Assembly (NCBI RefSeq): GCF_043641555.1
Contig: NZ_JBHZRJ010000002.1
Coordinates: 496,001-560,000 of the forward strand
Length of the DNA: 64,000 nucleotides
Direction of reading: 5' to 3'
Source: Saccharospirillum alexandrii_A
Lineage (GTDB): Bacteria; Pseudomonadota; Gammaproteobacteria; Pseudomonadales; Natronospirillaceae
The notes beneath the pieces were generated by a model. The model saw only the letters and a list, made by a program, of their open reading frames with translations, did no database searches and was not told the origin of the DNA. Positions 9,601 to 18,102 of this stretch are shown piece by piece. Made by a program: the position numbers and the translations under genes. Each line of letters opens with the position of its first letter. The first letter of the stretch is position 1.

Positions 9601-9674
9601 ATGTTGTGGCCGGTTACCCGCAAGGCTTCCTGTTGCGCTTTAAGACCGGTAATTGCCGTGTTGAGCAGACTCAT
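6615..9674 (-). CDS. flgK: Flagellar hook-associated protein FlgK (HAP1), very long
   Basis: 1019 aa against roughly 550-680 for most FlgK. The N-terminus is canonical (ITGLKAQQEALRVTGHNISN, TPGYSRQE) and residues 75-310 form the helical D0/D1 part; the C-terminus is canonical (VNLDEEAARLIEFQLAYNAN, then ISIAQETFDALLGAFR). Residues about 340-930 are an enlarged outer domain of beta-rich, acidic, nearly lysine-free sequence containing flagellin-IN-like stretches such as LITPRGASAAEIADELN (about 589-605). GGAGG stands 7 bp before the ATG. No frameshift or fusion is seen. It caps the hook before FlgL; the extra mass probably decorates the junction surface. Confidence 0.95.
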   Translation of the reverse strand: MSLLNTAITGLKAQQEALRVTGHNISNASTPGYSRQEVVLDTNSPLFRGFGFVGQGVDIQSVRRITDQFMIAQQRTDTSEFQQLNAYKVNIEQVDRILADERTGLQPQLDRFFASLQGGADNPAYVPARDVVLGESQGLVDRFQTIHKYLTDQNETLNSQMQAMAGQVNSLAAGIATLNNEIVSARGSASAQPPNDLIDKRDEMVRQLSEYMDIDVTVDNDQFNISIGSGQPLVLSNQANRIEAVPGTEDPQRFGIRFVSPIERNDITADISGGQLAGLLNFRSDALDPALNNLGRIAVGFAQEFNNQHKLGIDLNGNFGQNAFQDMNDPELASIGRAQGSSDNALPRNQVLSVFFEDTRELTTSDYTLSLTGPGNSRYEVIRKSDGAEVASGSLTGDFPDSIEFDGLRVQLEGGNFKEGDEFTINPLRGAPAQLDWLIDEPAELAFSYPMRAGTGVGNQGTGEINQGTMLSRDSEIFSVDGQLSPPLVIVFESPTRYSVYDNSDPGNPVSLDPPLENIEYVPGVTNTLFTDDPGETLVSSWRPRLPESPALALDGPATVAPYNGINSERFVFSRTDPNTGEVTQDETLITPRGASAAEIADELNRVDGVTARAFSEVQIANFTNSGTPYDPDNPFEVWVNGFNLTENDLGPNQTIYEDGYPTELPDAMNPNFLADRINAHYDLQQAGIRAKSDGQTLTITQENGDDIFIEMRGDKPQDAIVGSPPLGSGIPNGAIDPGDTFEISTGERWPVEPASGTTRGQLNNLTGFNFSEGGPYTYEMYLPDGRTGRITLEGNHATADDVKAEVEAKIGALLDSPGRVQARITARGELEYQIFMKVSGTGNEDTVGVNVGGQVDVTMASGISLQTRPEAGAIFTGTPEAKSTYQGFQFEIGGRPEIGDEFSIGWNEGGVSDNRNVLDLVGLETTDTVNNRDGGMTFTEAYSQAVEQVGTKTRQAQIQTDAAEGVLASTEEALNSVRGVNLDEEAARLIEFQLAYNANARVISIAQETFDALLGAFR

Positions 9675-9689
9675 TCTGTGGCCTCCGGC

Positions 9690-10655
9690 TTATGCCTGAC
9701 CCAAGCTGAATTCAGCATCGGTAGTGGGCAGGCTGTTGGCGATGCGCAGGATTTTATCGGCATAATCCGGATCGGTGGCGTAGCCGGCAGACTGTAACGA
9801 GCGAACGAACTGTTCAGAGTCAGAGACCTGATCCAGTGCAGTCTGATAACGCGGGTTACTGCTTAAAAAGTCGACGTAATCGTTGAACGACTGGGACGGG
9901 TCATCATAGGCGCGAAACGCATCACGAATTGAAATCCGGTTGCCTTCAACATATTCATGCGTCTGCGTATCGGCCACCGCACCTTGCCAGCGCTGATCGG
10001 CTTTAATGCCGAAAAAATTGAAGCTGTTAGCACCCTGGTCGTCCTTAATCATCGCCCTGCCCCAGCCGGTTTCCAGCGCAGCCTGGGCAACCAGTATGCG
10101 CGGCTCCACACCCAATCGCTGTGCGGCTTGCTCGGCATGGGGTAACAGGGACTCAATAAAGGCTTGTGGGGATTCAAATGCCGACAATTTATCCAGTTCA
10201 GGACTGGTCAGATTGACACTGGATGTCGGCTCTACTGCACCCATTCCCACCGGGTCACGAGGTGCAGGTGCAACCGGCAATTCAGGACGTGTGCTGTCGT
10301 TCAATGATTTGACATCAATGTTATGAAAGTCAGCCGGACGCTGGGGCAAATTGGCCGACATCTGCTCAAACATCACTTCCGCCAGCCCATAGCCGCCGGT
10401 TTCTGCCAGGTGCAGACTGAGTTGCTGGTCGTGCATGTCGCGGTAGAATTTGGTTTCGTTACTGCTCAACAGGTCAGAGGCCATAACATCGGTGGCATCG
10501 CGCATGCTTTTCAGCATCATGTTGATGAACATGGATTCGAATTGCTGGGCAACACCTTTCAGAGCGGCCGCATCGTCTTTACGGGCCAGCGATTTCAGAC
10601 TGTTTAGGCCATTGAGATCGTTGTAGTTAAAGGCTGCGTCGATTTGTGAAGCCAT
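9690..10655 (-). CDS. flgJ: Flagellar rod-assembly protein and peptidoglycan hydrolase FlgJ
   Basis: 321 aa, two domains. N-terminal rod-binding domain about residues 10-100 (ALKGVAQQFESMFINMMLKSMRDA), proline-rich linker about 103-150, then a glucosaminidase-type hydrolase domain about 160-310 with the catalytic glutamate in AQAALETGWG (E195) and SFNFFGIKA. FlgJ is exported to the periplasm, caps the growing rod and opens the murein layer. It sits 85 bp after flgI and 15 bp before flgK. The ribosome site before its ATG is weak, so coupling to upstream translation is possible. Confidence 0.93.
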   Translation of the reverse strand: MASQIDAAFNYNDLNGLNSLKSLARKDDAAALKGVAQQFESMFINMMLKSMRDATDVMASDLLSSNETKFYRDMHDQQLSLHLAETGGYGLAEVMFEQMSANLPQRPADFHNIDVKSLNDSTRPELPVAPAPRDPVGMGAVEPTSSVNLTSPELDKLSAFESPQAFIESLLPHAEQAAQRLGVEPRILVAQAALETGWGRAMIKDDQGANSFNFFGIKADQRWQGAVADTQTHEYVEGNRISIRDAFRAYDDPSQSFNDYVDFLSSNPRYQTALDQVSDSEQFVRSLQSAGYATDPDYADKILRIANSLPTTDAEFSLGQA

Positions 10656-10740
10656 GATTTGCCGCTCTATGGGTTAAACGTTGCCGGTTCACCGAGGCGA
10701 ACCGTTACACTCAGTTGTGCACTCAAGATATGTGCCAGAG

Positions 10741-11829
10741 TCAGATAACAATCAATTCAGCTTTCAACGCCCCGGCCGATTTTAATGCCTCCAGAATCGC
10801 CATCAGATCACCCGGCGCAGCGCCTACCTGGTTAACCGCATTCACAATGTCATTCAGGGTAACGGTACCGCCGAACAGAAACATCCGGTTATCACCTTCG
10901 TCAATATTGATGTCGGTGTCGGGCACGACGACGGTTTCGCCATCGGTGAATCCTTCCGGCTGGCTGACTTGCAGGGCGTTGTCGATGGTTACGGTCAGGT
11001 TGCCATGGGTAATGGCAACGGGGTCAATACGGACATGCTGCCCCACAACGATAGTACCGGTGCGGCTGTTGATAATGACCTTGGCGGACTCTTCCCCGGG
11101 GGTGACTTCCAGGTTTTCCAGTACGCTGATGAAACTGACGCGTTGGTTGGGGTCACGCGGTGCGGTTACCCGAACTGAGGCGGCATCCACCGCAGACGCA
11201 GCACCCGGGCCGAGCAGGTCATTGATGGTTTCGGACATGCGGCGGGCCGTGGTAAAATCGGGCCGGTGCAGGTTAAACGTCAAATAATCGCCTTGCGAGA
11301 AGGTGCTGTTCACACCGCGTTCAACGATGGCGCCATTGGGGATGCGCCCGGCACTGGTGACGTTGACCTGAATGGAGGAGCCATCCAACCCTTCGGCGCC
11401 AAAGCCACTGACAACAAGATTGCCCTGAGCCACAGCGTAGGTCTGGCCGTCCGGGCCGCGCAGCGGTGTCAGCAGCAGGCTGCCGCCGCGCAGGCTATCG
11501 GCGTTGCCGATACTGGAGACGGTAATGTCAATTTCCTGACCGGGCTTGGAGAATGGCGGCAAGGTGGCATGCACACTGACGGCAGCGACGTTCCGCAGCC
11601 GAGGGTCTTCCCCTTCGGGTATGGTAATGCCGAACTGTTCCATCATGTTGCGGAAGGTCTGGTTGGTGAAGGGTGCTCTGTCTCCCGTACCACCTAAGCC
11701 AACGACCAGGCCATAGCCCACCAGTTGGTTATTACGCACACCCTGCACCCCAGCCAGATCTTTAATCCGGTCGGCATACGCCAGGCTGCCCAGCAGCAAT
11801 AGAACCAGTGTGATCGTGAAGCGTTTCAT
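10741..11829 (-). CDS. flgI: Flagellar P-ring protein FlgI
   Basis: 362 aa, normal length. Cleavable signal peptide MKRFTITLVLLLLGSLAYA, then the conserved DRIKDLAGVQGVRNNQLVGYGLVVGLGGTGD. FlgI forms the periplasmic ring around the distal rod within peptidoglycan. AAGGTGACACC precedes the ATG. Adjacent flgH makes the outer-membrane L ring. Nothing unusual. Confidence 0.95.
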   Translation of the reverse strand: MKRFTITLVLLLLGSLAYADRIKDLAGVQGVRNNQLVGYGLVVGLGGTGDRAPFTNQTFRNMMEQFGITIPEGEDPRLRNVAAVSVHATLPPFSKPGQEIDITVSSIGNADSLRGGSLLLTPLRGPDGQTYAVAQGNLVVSGFGAEGLDGSSIQVNVTSAGRIPNGAIVERGVNSTFSQGDYLTFNLHRPDFTTARRMSETINDLLGPGAASAVDAASVRVTAPRDPNQRVSFISVLENLEVTPGEESAKVIINSRTGTIVVGQHVRIDPVAITHGNLTVTIDNALQVSQPEGFTDGETVVVPDTDINIDEGDNRMFLFGGTVTLNDIVNAVNQVGAAPGDLMAILEALKSAGALKAELIVI

Positions 11830-11915
11830 GGTGTCACCTTGTTGGCGGTTTGGGGCGTGCGTTGATGAGTTAGCAAGTTGCGGGCCATTCGATGGCCCGC
11901 TTACCGCATGGATTG

Positions 11916-12611
11916 TTAAAACGGAAACAACGAGGAGTTAAAGAACCGGGTCAGCCAACCGGGCTGACTCGCACTGGCCAGCCCGCCGGCCCCGCTATAG
12001 GAAATACGGGCATCGGCCAGCTTCTGGCTGGAGACGGTGTTGTCCAGGTTAATGTCTTCCGGGCGCAACATGCCCTGAATGCGAATGAACTCAGCCCCGG
12101 TGTTGAGGGTGATCCATTTCTCGCCGCGAACGCGCAGTACGCCGTTAGGCAGTACTTCCGATACAGTCACCGAGATGTTGCCGCTCAGACTGTTGCTCTG
12201 GTCCGCATCGCCCCGGCCCGAGAAGTTGCGCTCTCCCTGGATGGTGGCGCTAAGCGCTTCAATCGGCGCACCTCCGGCAATAACCGGTGCGTTCAGGCCT
12301 GCTTCGCTGGATTTGGACGATGAGCTCTGGGAGGACTTGCTGCCCTGAGTTTCTTCATCCAATACTACGGTGATGATATCGCCAGTGCGCATGGCTTTCT
12401 TATCGCCATAGAGCGACATGCCATATGCATCGTTGAACAGAGACCCATCGTTACTTGGCGGTGGCTCCAATGAATCTGATGGTACCGGCGCGAAATCCGG
12501 ATCCCCGGGTTTGGGCGAGTCGCTGAGGGCAGTGACTTGCATACTGCTGCACCCCGCAAGTACGAGCGCGACGAGTACGGTCAGAATGCCGGGTACGCTG
12601 TGAATGTTCAT
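11916..12611 (-). CDS. flgH: Flagellar L-ring lipoprotein FlgH
   Basis: 231 aa from the ATG at 12611, chosen over a GTG at 12644 because AGGGG lies about 8 bp upstream and the lipoprotein signal then starts properly: a hydrophobic stretch followed by lipobox LAGC (cysteine near residue 20). Body motifs RTGDIITVVLDEETQGSKSSQ and GNISVTVSEVLPNGVLRVRG are FlgH hallmarks; it ends with SSLFPF-type hydrophobic residues. Forms the outer-membrane ring around the rod. Confidence 0.95.
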   Translation of the reverse strand: MNIHSVPGILTVLVALVLAGCSSMQVTALSDSPKPGDPDFAPVPSDSLEPPPSNDGSLFNDAYGMSLYGDKKAMRTGDIITVVLDEETQGSKSSQSSSSKSSEAGLNAPVIAGGAPIEALSATIQGERNFSGRGDADQSNSLSGNISVTVSEVLPNGVLRVRGEKWITLNTGAEFIRIQGMLRPEDINLDNTVSSQKLADARISYSGAGGLASASQPGWLTRFFNSSLFPF

Positions 12612-12653
12612 ACTGTGCCCCTTACTGTTTACGAGCGATGTCACTTAAGCCAA

Positions 12654-13439
12654 TTAAAGATTCTGGTTAATGAAGCCCAGCATCTGATCGGCCGTGCTGA
12701 CCACTTTGGAATTCATTTCGTAGGCGCGCTGGGTTGAAATCATATCGACCATTTCTTCAACAATGGTGACGTTAGAAGTTTCCAGCGCGCCCTGAATAAT
12801 GGCACCAAACCCGTCCAGGCTGGGGACACCCACCTGTGGCTGACCACTGGCGGCCGTTTCCAGGTAAAGGTTGTTGCCGATGGCTTGCAAACCCGCCGGG
12901 TTAACAAAGTCGACCACGTCGATCTGCCCGATCTCGAACGGAATGTTGTCATTCTCCGAAACGGCAGTAACGATGCCGTCGTTACCCACGGTGATGGTTT
13001 TGGTTTGCTCAGGCACCTGAATGTTGGGTTCCAGCAAGTAGCCGTTCGCCGTTACGATGTCGCCATCGGCATTCAGGTGGAAGGTGCCATCCCGAGTGTA
13101 GGAGATGTTGCCATCCGGCATCAGCACCTGGAAAAAGCCGCGACCGTTAATCGCCATATCCAGCGGTTGTTCGGTCATGTTCAGATCGCCCTGGGTAAAC
13201 ATCTTTTGCGTGCCAACGGTGCGCACACCGGTACCCAGCTGCAGCCCCGAGGGTAACTGTGTATTTTGCGCACTCTGCCCGCCCGGCTGCCGCTGTACCT
13301 GATAGATCAGGTCTTCAAACACCGCCCGTTCCTTTTTGAACCCGGTGGTGCTGGCGTTGGCCATGTTGTTGGAGATGGTGGCCAGGGCGATGTCCTGTGC
13401 CTCCAGACCGGTTTTACCTACCCATAATGCCTTGTGCAT
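12654..13439 (-). CDS. flgG: Flagellar distal rod protein FlgG
   Basis: 261 aa, the standard FlgG length. N-terminus MHKALWVGKTGLEAQDIALA followed by ISNNMANASTTGFKKERAVF; C-terminus SNVTIVEEMVDMISTQRAYE, with MNSKVVSTADQMLGFINQNL at the end. Builds the distal rod. Good ribosome site (AGGAG). It lies 24 bp after flgF and 43 bp before flgH. Confidence 0.96.
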   Translation of the reverse strand: MHKALWVGKTGLEAQDIALATISNNMANASTTGFKKERAVFEDLIYQVQRQPGGQSAQNTQLPSGLQLGTGVRTVGTQKMFTQGDLNMTEQPLDMAINGRGFFQVLMPDGNISYTRDGTFHLNADGDIVTANGYLLEPNIQVPEQTKTITVGNDGIVTAVSENDNIPFEIGQIDVVDFVNPAGLQAIGNNLYLETAASGQPQVGVPSLDGFGAIIQGALETSNVTIVEEMVDMISTQRAYEMNSKVVSTADQMLGFINQNL

Positions 13440-13463
13440 GACTTACTCTCCTGCCGGGCCCGA

Positions 13464-14207
13464 TCAGTTCAGGCGCAACAATTGTTCGGCGGCCTGGGAC
13501 ACATCGTCCGATGCCTTCATCATTTTGATCTGCATTTCATATTGGCGGTTGATGGCCAGTATGTTGGTCAGCTCAGCGACGGCGTTAACGTTGCTGCCTT
13601 CCACAAACCCGGAGACCACTCGCAATGCCGGGTCACCGGCCAATACCGCTTCACCCTCTCTTGGGCGAAACAGACCATCGGTGCCTTTTTCAAAATTTTG
13701 CAGATCGGGATTGACCACTTTCAAAGCGTCAATCACCAGCATTTCGTTGGGGCCGCCACCCGCGGGGCGAATGGAGATGGTGCCGTCGCCGGCAATCTCC
13801 AGCTTTTCATAAGGCGGTAAAACAATCGGGCCACCGTTACCCAGAACCGGCTGACCCACACCGTTGATCAATTCACCCAGAGGAGTAACCGCCAGGTCGC
13901 CGCGCCGCGTATAGGCTTCGTTGCCTTCGGCATCGAGCACGGATAAAAAGCCGTCACCGCCCACGGCAACATCGAGTTCGTTGCCGGTTTCAATCAGCGG
14001 ACCGTCGTTGAAATCGGTTGCTGGTCGCTCGGTCATCGAATAGGCACGGGTCGGGAAATGCTCACCGTATACCGGCATTGCCCGGGCCTGCGCCCAGTCG
14101 GCCCGAAAGCCTGTGGTTGAGGCGTTGGCCAGGTTATTGGAGTGTGACGTTTGCGCCATCATATTGTTCTTGGCGCCGGTCATTGCAATGTAGAGGGCAC
14201 GATCCAT
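13464..14207 (-). CDS. flgF: Flagellar proximal rod protein FlgF
   Basis: 247 aa. N-terminus MDRALYIAMTGAKNNMMAQT, then NNLANASTTGFRADWAQA; C-terminal VNAVAELTNILAINRQYEMQ. Proximal rod component. First gene of the flgFGHIJKL unit: a sigma-54 promoter lies 44 bp upstream, preceded by a tandem repeat. AGGAG is well placed before the ATG. Confidence 0.95.
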   Translation of the reverse strand: MDRALYIAMTGAKNNMMAQTSHSNNLANASTTGFRADWAQARAMPVYGEHFPTRAYSMTERPATDFNDGPLIETGNELDVAVGGDGFLSVLDAEGNEAYTRRGDLAVTPLGELINGVGQPVLGNGGPIVLPPYEKLEIAGDGTISIRPAGGGPNEMLVIDALKVVNPDLQNFEKGTDGLFRPREGEAVLAGDPALRVVSGFVEGSNVNAVAELTNILAINRQYEMQIKMMKASDDVSQAAEQLLRLN

Positions 14208-14250
14208 ACCGGACTCCTGCTGCCGCTTTAATAGACTGTACAGAGGGTAT

Positions 14251-14266
14251 TGCGAAAGGTGTGCCA
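14251..14266 (-). promoter_or_regulatory. Sigma-54 promoter of flgFGHIJKL
   Basis: On the minus strand the 16-mer TGGCACACCTTTCGCA has the invariant GG-N10-GC of RpoN promoters (-24 TGGCAC complete, -12 TCGCA against TTGCA). The predicted transcript start near 14240 gives a leader of about 33 nt before flgF. The same -24 box occurs before flgB. Sigma-54 plus a FleQ-type activator is the known rule for these genes in polarly flagellated gammaproteobacteria. Confidence 0.75.
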
Positions 14267-14280
14267 GGTTTACTTATAGA

Positions 14281-14361
14281 GACGCAGGCCAGTAAAGACG
14301 CGGTACATAGGAGACGCAGAACAGGAAAGACGTGAAACAGGAAAGGACGGAATAGAAGAAA
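14281..14361. repeat. Five-unit 16-bp tandem repeat upstream of the flgF promoter
   Basis: Degenerate head-to-tail repeat, plus-strand consensus GACGCRGAACAGGAAA. Units start at 14281, 14297, 14313, 14329 and 14345; the last has one extra base. The third and fourth units are most alike (GACGCAGAACAGGAAA, GACGTGAAACAGGAAA). It starts 15 bp beyond the -24 box of the sigma-54 promoter, in the zone where enhancer-binding proteins act. No coding frame runs through it. Confidence 0.8.
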
Positions 14362-14365
14362 GGAT

Positions 14366-14387
14366 GGCCAAACGGCAAGCTTTGGCC
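14366..14387. other. Hairpin downstream of flgE
   Basis: GGCCAAA / TTTGGCC, 7-bp perfect stem, 8-nt loop, about 70 bp past the flgE stop and next to the tandem repeat. No T-run, so it is only a candidate 3' end or stabilising structure for the flgBCDE transcript. Confidence 0.4.
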
Positions 14388-14457
14388 TGGATTGCCGGTC
14401 TGCGGAAGCGGCACTGAGTAATGCACAGCGCCCCTTCCGTTTTAAGCTACGACCCGT

Positions 14458-17400
14458 TTATCGTAGATTGATTATCGTCTGAGTCACGGCGTTGGCCGTC
14501 TCAATCGTCTTCGCACTGGCCTGGTAATTCCGCTGTGCGATGATCAGATGCACCAGCTGCTCGGAGAGATCCACGGTTGAATCTTCCAGGGCCGCTGATT
14601 GCAAATTACCCAGCAAGCCGGTTCCCGGCTCACCGATGGTCGCATCACCGGAGGCGAAGCTTTCTTTCCATTCGGTGTTGCCAACCGGGTCGAGCCCTTC
14701 ATTATTGGCAAAACTGGCCAATGCCACCTGCCCGAGCACCTGCGCTTCGCCGTTGGTGTAGCGGGCGAAAATGATGCCATCGTCACCCACTTCAAGATCC
14801 TGCAGACGGCCACTGGCGTAGCCATCCTGCTGGAAATCATAGCGGGCGAATGGGCCGCCGTACTGGGTCGTGCCATCGAACGAAATCGCGAAGTTCGAGT
14901 TGACGTTCGGGTCTGGGATCGGCAGGCGACCACCCTGCGCCTCAGGCAAGCCAACATAGGCACCGGTCGGCTCTCCGGTTTCCAGGTCGATCGGGCTCCA
15001 GTTGGAAATCAGAAACTCGCCGGTATTTTCTTCATCGATGGTGCCATCCGGATTAAAAAACAGTTGGAAAGACGCCATGCTCGGCTCGGTATTTTCCGGG
15101 AACGGCAGGCTGGTATCCGGGTCGCCAATGTTTTCGCCATCAACCTGGGCATAAACTGTCCAGGAGTTCAGGGCATTGGGCCGGTTTTCATCGCCAGGGT
15201 TCTTGACGTAGAACAACTGCAGCTGGTGCTGATTGCCGATGGAATCGTAAATCGGCAGAGACGCTACTTCGTTGTAGGTTGAGGTATCATCCGGGTTGAA
15301 AGCGTTAATGGTGTAGTCTTCAAAGCTGCTGGCCGTCAAGCCGTTAAACAGGCCCGTAACTCGTGGGTCGGGCTCGATCATGGTGTAGCCTTCGTTCAGA
15401 ATGATGTCGACGAACCCACCAATCCTGGCATTCACCTCAGCATCCGCCTGCCCACCGAGGACGACCGGGGCAGTCCCCTGAAAACCCTGCACCGTCAACG
15501 TATCGTTGTCATTGGGCGAATCAATGGATACCGATACATCAATACCGGTAGATGACGTAATAACAATGTCACCCGTATCGTCATCAAGCGCCGCGGTGAT
15601 GCTGTTCAGCGACGATTGCTGATACTGGTTTATCTCATCAACCATGTCCTGATAAGAGTTAGCCGTTATCCGCTGACCATTGATGATGATGTCCATGTCA
15701 CCGGAATTGCCATAGTTTTCAGCCAACAGGCGTACCTGGGTTTCTGCTTCGGCATCTACACCGGCCTGTTCACTGAGCAAGGCGGCTATTTCAGCAGCCG
15801 TAGACCCTTCTGGAATGGTAATGGGCGTCCGCTCATCGGCCTCTTCATTGAACAGAACCAATGATTGTTCCGGGTAGCCATTGGTGATCGCGGCTTCCCC
15901 CACTTCCAGGTAATTGGCATCGAAGGAATCAACCTGCAACAGAGCGTAGAGTTGCTCAACATCCAGATCATCGCCCGGAGCCAGGATGTTGGTGATTGAG
16001 ACGATGGCCGCTTCACCTTCCTGGGTGGCTACAAATTGTAGCTTTTTATTATCGTTCTCATCGCGTACGACTTCAGCTTGAACGCCAATATAGTCTTCTT
16101 CAGGAACGGCGGCCAACTCACGATTAATGGCTGCCGCGAGTTGATCGACAGACAGAATGGTTTCATTCAGGCTTATCACGACAGAGCCGGACCGGTTTTC
16201 TTCATCCGGCGCCGGTACGGTCAGGTTAACCCGAAAGCTGTGGCTGCGGTCTACCGGTTCAGTTCCAACCGTTTTAGTGCTGCTGGTCAGGCCAAGCGCA
16301 TCAGTCGATTCACCGGTCGCCGGGTCGGCGACATCGATGTCTATCGGAAATTCACCAATATCGGTGCGCTCAAGCACGAGGCGACCGTTCACATGGGAGG
16401 CGCTCACTTCACCCGCCAGTCCCGGTGTGGTCTGAATCTGAGTGTTAATCTGATCAATCAGTTCGTTGTAGCTGGCATAGCTGCCCGGCGGAATGGTAAT
16501 GGTCAGCGGAGCGCCACCATCCACAATAACATCGAGCTGGTTGTTGAAGGGCGTGTCCGGCTCACCCAGTACGCGGGTTGGCGCAGGCGAGGAAGACACC
16601 GCCATTCCCACAGTGTTCATGTTGATGGACGAAGTTGTAGCACCCGCATTGTGAATAATGCTGATGTCTTCCGGCCCAATGCCTACCGCCGTGTCTGTGC
16701 TCAATACCAGCCGGTTGGTAGCACCGTCCACGTTGGCATTGATGGTGTTGGCACCCAGAGCACCGTTAACTGCAGTTTCTATCGCCGTCGCAAAGGCTGC
16801 CTGGTTGGCATACCCACCAGCGGGAACCGTCATGGTAACGGCACTGCTCAGGGAGCCCACGTTAATATTAAAGACAATATCGTTACCCGCATCGGCGTTG
16901 GCAAACGGATCGGTATTGTCGAGCGTATTCAGGGTTGTACCACTGGTCAGGGTGGTATTGGTGCCAGGAATGAAGTTGTTGTACTCAAGCTCCATCTGGT
17001 CATTGCCCTGAATATTGGCGGCTTGACCGGGGTCGGACGTCAGGTCAATAAAGCCGCCCGCGGTGAAGAGTTCGGTACCAGCGACCGGTGAGGTAACGGT
17101 CGGGGTCGCAAAGTTCATCCAGCCTGCGTCCAGCAAGGTGCCGGTTGAGTTAACCAGGCCGACAAAGGAGGTACCGTCGGTGGCATAGGGTCCATTAGTT
17201 TCAAACGTAATGGTGCCCGCTGGGTTTTCGACCGCACGAATCTTGCCCGCCAGATCGGAATCCGATTGAATGCTGCCATTAATGGCCGACACCATATCGG
17301 CCACGCTGTTGTATGTGGCCGTGTCTCTGAACGGCTGCAGGTTCGCAGTAAGGGGAGCAGTGCCACCATTGATGTTGGGGCCCTGAATGGTGACGTCGAA

Positions 17401-18102
17401 TGTCCAGGAGGCTTCAACGGCACTGGGCGTCCAGGGCAAACCCACGCCAACCGGATCACCCTGGTACGTGGCCGCGCTGCCTGCCGTCGTCGGAAAGCCA
17501 ACGGTAGACAGGGTTGAATTGGTATCGACCAATGAGCCCGTCTGCGCCGCGCCAATGGCCAGCCCGTTAGTACGGGTTATGGTTCCATCCTGTTGCAATA
17601 CCTGCGCACCGGCTGGCACGTTCACACGCGAGTCCACATCGTGAGTGCCTCGCGGTGGCTGGTTACCGGTATCGACTTCAAGGTCGGTCAGTACCCCATT
17701 CACGATGCCATTTTCATCAACACCAAACCCTTGTAACTTGGCACCGGTGTTGCCGGTAATAAACCCTTGCTTGTCGACACCAAAAATACCGGAACGGGTA
17801 TAGGTGACGGACCCGTTCGGGTACTCCATCACGAAGAAACCGTTGCCATCAACCGCCAGATCCAGTGCCGAATTGGTTTGGCTGATATTGCCCTGGTCAA
17901 ACTTCTGCCCGATGTTGCTTACGCGCACACCGGCACCGGCTTTATCCTGACCGTAGCCAAGAAAGGAGTTGGTGTAGGCATCACCAAATTCGGTACGACT
18001 GCTTTTGAAGCCCGTCGTACTGGCGTTGGCAATGTTGTTGCCAGTGACTTGAAGGTCTTTGTTTGCGGCGGCGATGCCGCTCAGGCCAGTACCAAAACTC
18101 AT
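14458..18102 (-). CDS. flgE: Flagellar hook protein FlgE, giant form
   Basis: 1214 aa, about three times the usual 400. Termini are canonical: MSFGTGLSGIAAANKDLQVT with NNIANASTTGFKSSRTEFGD, hook-D1 signature DLAVDGNGFFVMEYPNGSVT at 81-100, and C-terminal QLVHLIIAQRNYQASAKTIE. A FlgE-type domain resumes at about 905-1150 (IYDSIGNQHQLQLFYV). Between about 220 and 900 lies an acidic, lysine-poor insertion with at least five related units of pattern ITIPxGxY...ELIxxIN...LVLxS, near residues 419-475, 532-580, 640-700, 757-800 and 804-860, similar to flagellin-IN motifs. One uninterrupted frame with a good ribosome site (GAGGAG). It forms the hook; the insertion should lie on the outer surface. 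Confidence 0.94.
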   Translation of the reverse strand: MSFGTGLSGIAAANKDLQVTGNNIANASTTGFKSSRTEFGDAYTNSFLGYGQDKAGAGVRVSNIGQKFDQGNISQTNSALDLAVDGNGFFVMEYPNGSVTYTRSGIFGVDKQGFITGNTGAKLQGFGVDENGIVNGVLTDLEVDTGNQPPRGTHDVDSRVNVPAGAQVLQQDGTITRTNGLAIGAAQTGSLVDTNSTLSTVGFPTTAGSAATYQGDPVGVGLPWTPSAVEASWTFDVTIQGPNINGGTAPLTANLQPFRDTATYNSVADMVSAINGSIQSDSDLAGKIRAVENPAGTITFETNGPYATDGTSFVGLVNSTGTLLDAGWMNFATPTVTSPVAGTELFTAGGFIDLTSDPGQAANIQGNDQMELEYNNFIPGTNTTLTSGTTLNTLDNTDPFANADAGNDIVFNINVGSLSSAVTMTVPAGGYANQAAFATAIETAVNGALGANTINANVDGATNRLVLSTDTAVGIGPEDISIIHNAGATTSSINMNTVGMAVSSSPAPTRVLGEPDTPFNNQLDVIVDGGAPLTITIPPGSYASYNELIDQINTQIQTTPGLAGEVSASHVNGRLVLERTDIGEFPIDIDVADPATGESTDALGLTSSTKTVGTEPVDRSHSFRVNLTVPAPDEENRSGSVVISLNETILSVDQLAAAINRELAAVPEEDYIGVQAEVVRDENDNKKLQFVATQEGEAAIVSITNILAPGDDLDVEQLYALLQVDSFDANYLEVGEAAITNGYPEQSLVLFNEEADERTPITIPEGSTAAEIAALLSEQAGVDAEAETQVRLLAENYGNSGDMDIIINGQRITANSYQDMVDEINQYQQSSLNSITAALDDDTGDIVITSSTGIDVSVSIDSPNDNDTLTVQGFQGTAPVVLGGQADAEVNARIGGFVDIILNEGYTMIEPDPRVTGLFNGLTASSFEDYTINAFNPDDTSTYNEVASLPIYDSIGNQHQLQLFYVKNPGDENRPNALNSWTVYAQVDGENIGDPDTSLPFPENTEPSMASFQLFFNPDGTIDEENTGEFLISNWSPIDLETGEPTGAYVGLPEAQGGRLPIPDPNVNSNFAISFDGTTQYGGPFARYDFQQDGYASGRLQDLEVGDDGIIFARYTNGEAQVLGQVALASFANNEGLDPVGNTEWKESFASGDATIGEPGTGLLGNLQSAALEDSTVDLSEQLVHLIIAQRNYQASAKTIETANAVTQTIINLR

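Noticed and set aside
14281..14361. CRISPR array
   Set aside because: Units are contiguous 16-mers without spacers, and no cas genes are present.
16078..17091. 337-codon plus-strand frame inside flgE
   Set aside because: Antisense to a clearly coding region; low-complexity translation without recognisable domains.
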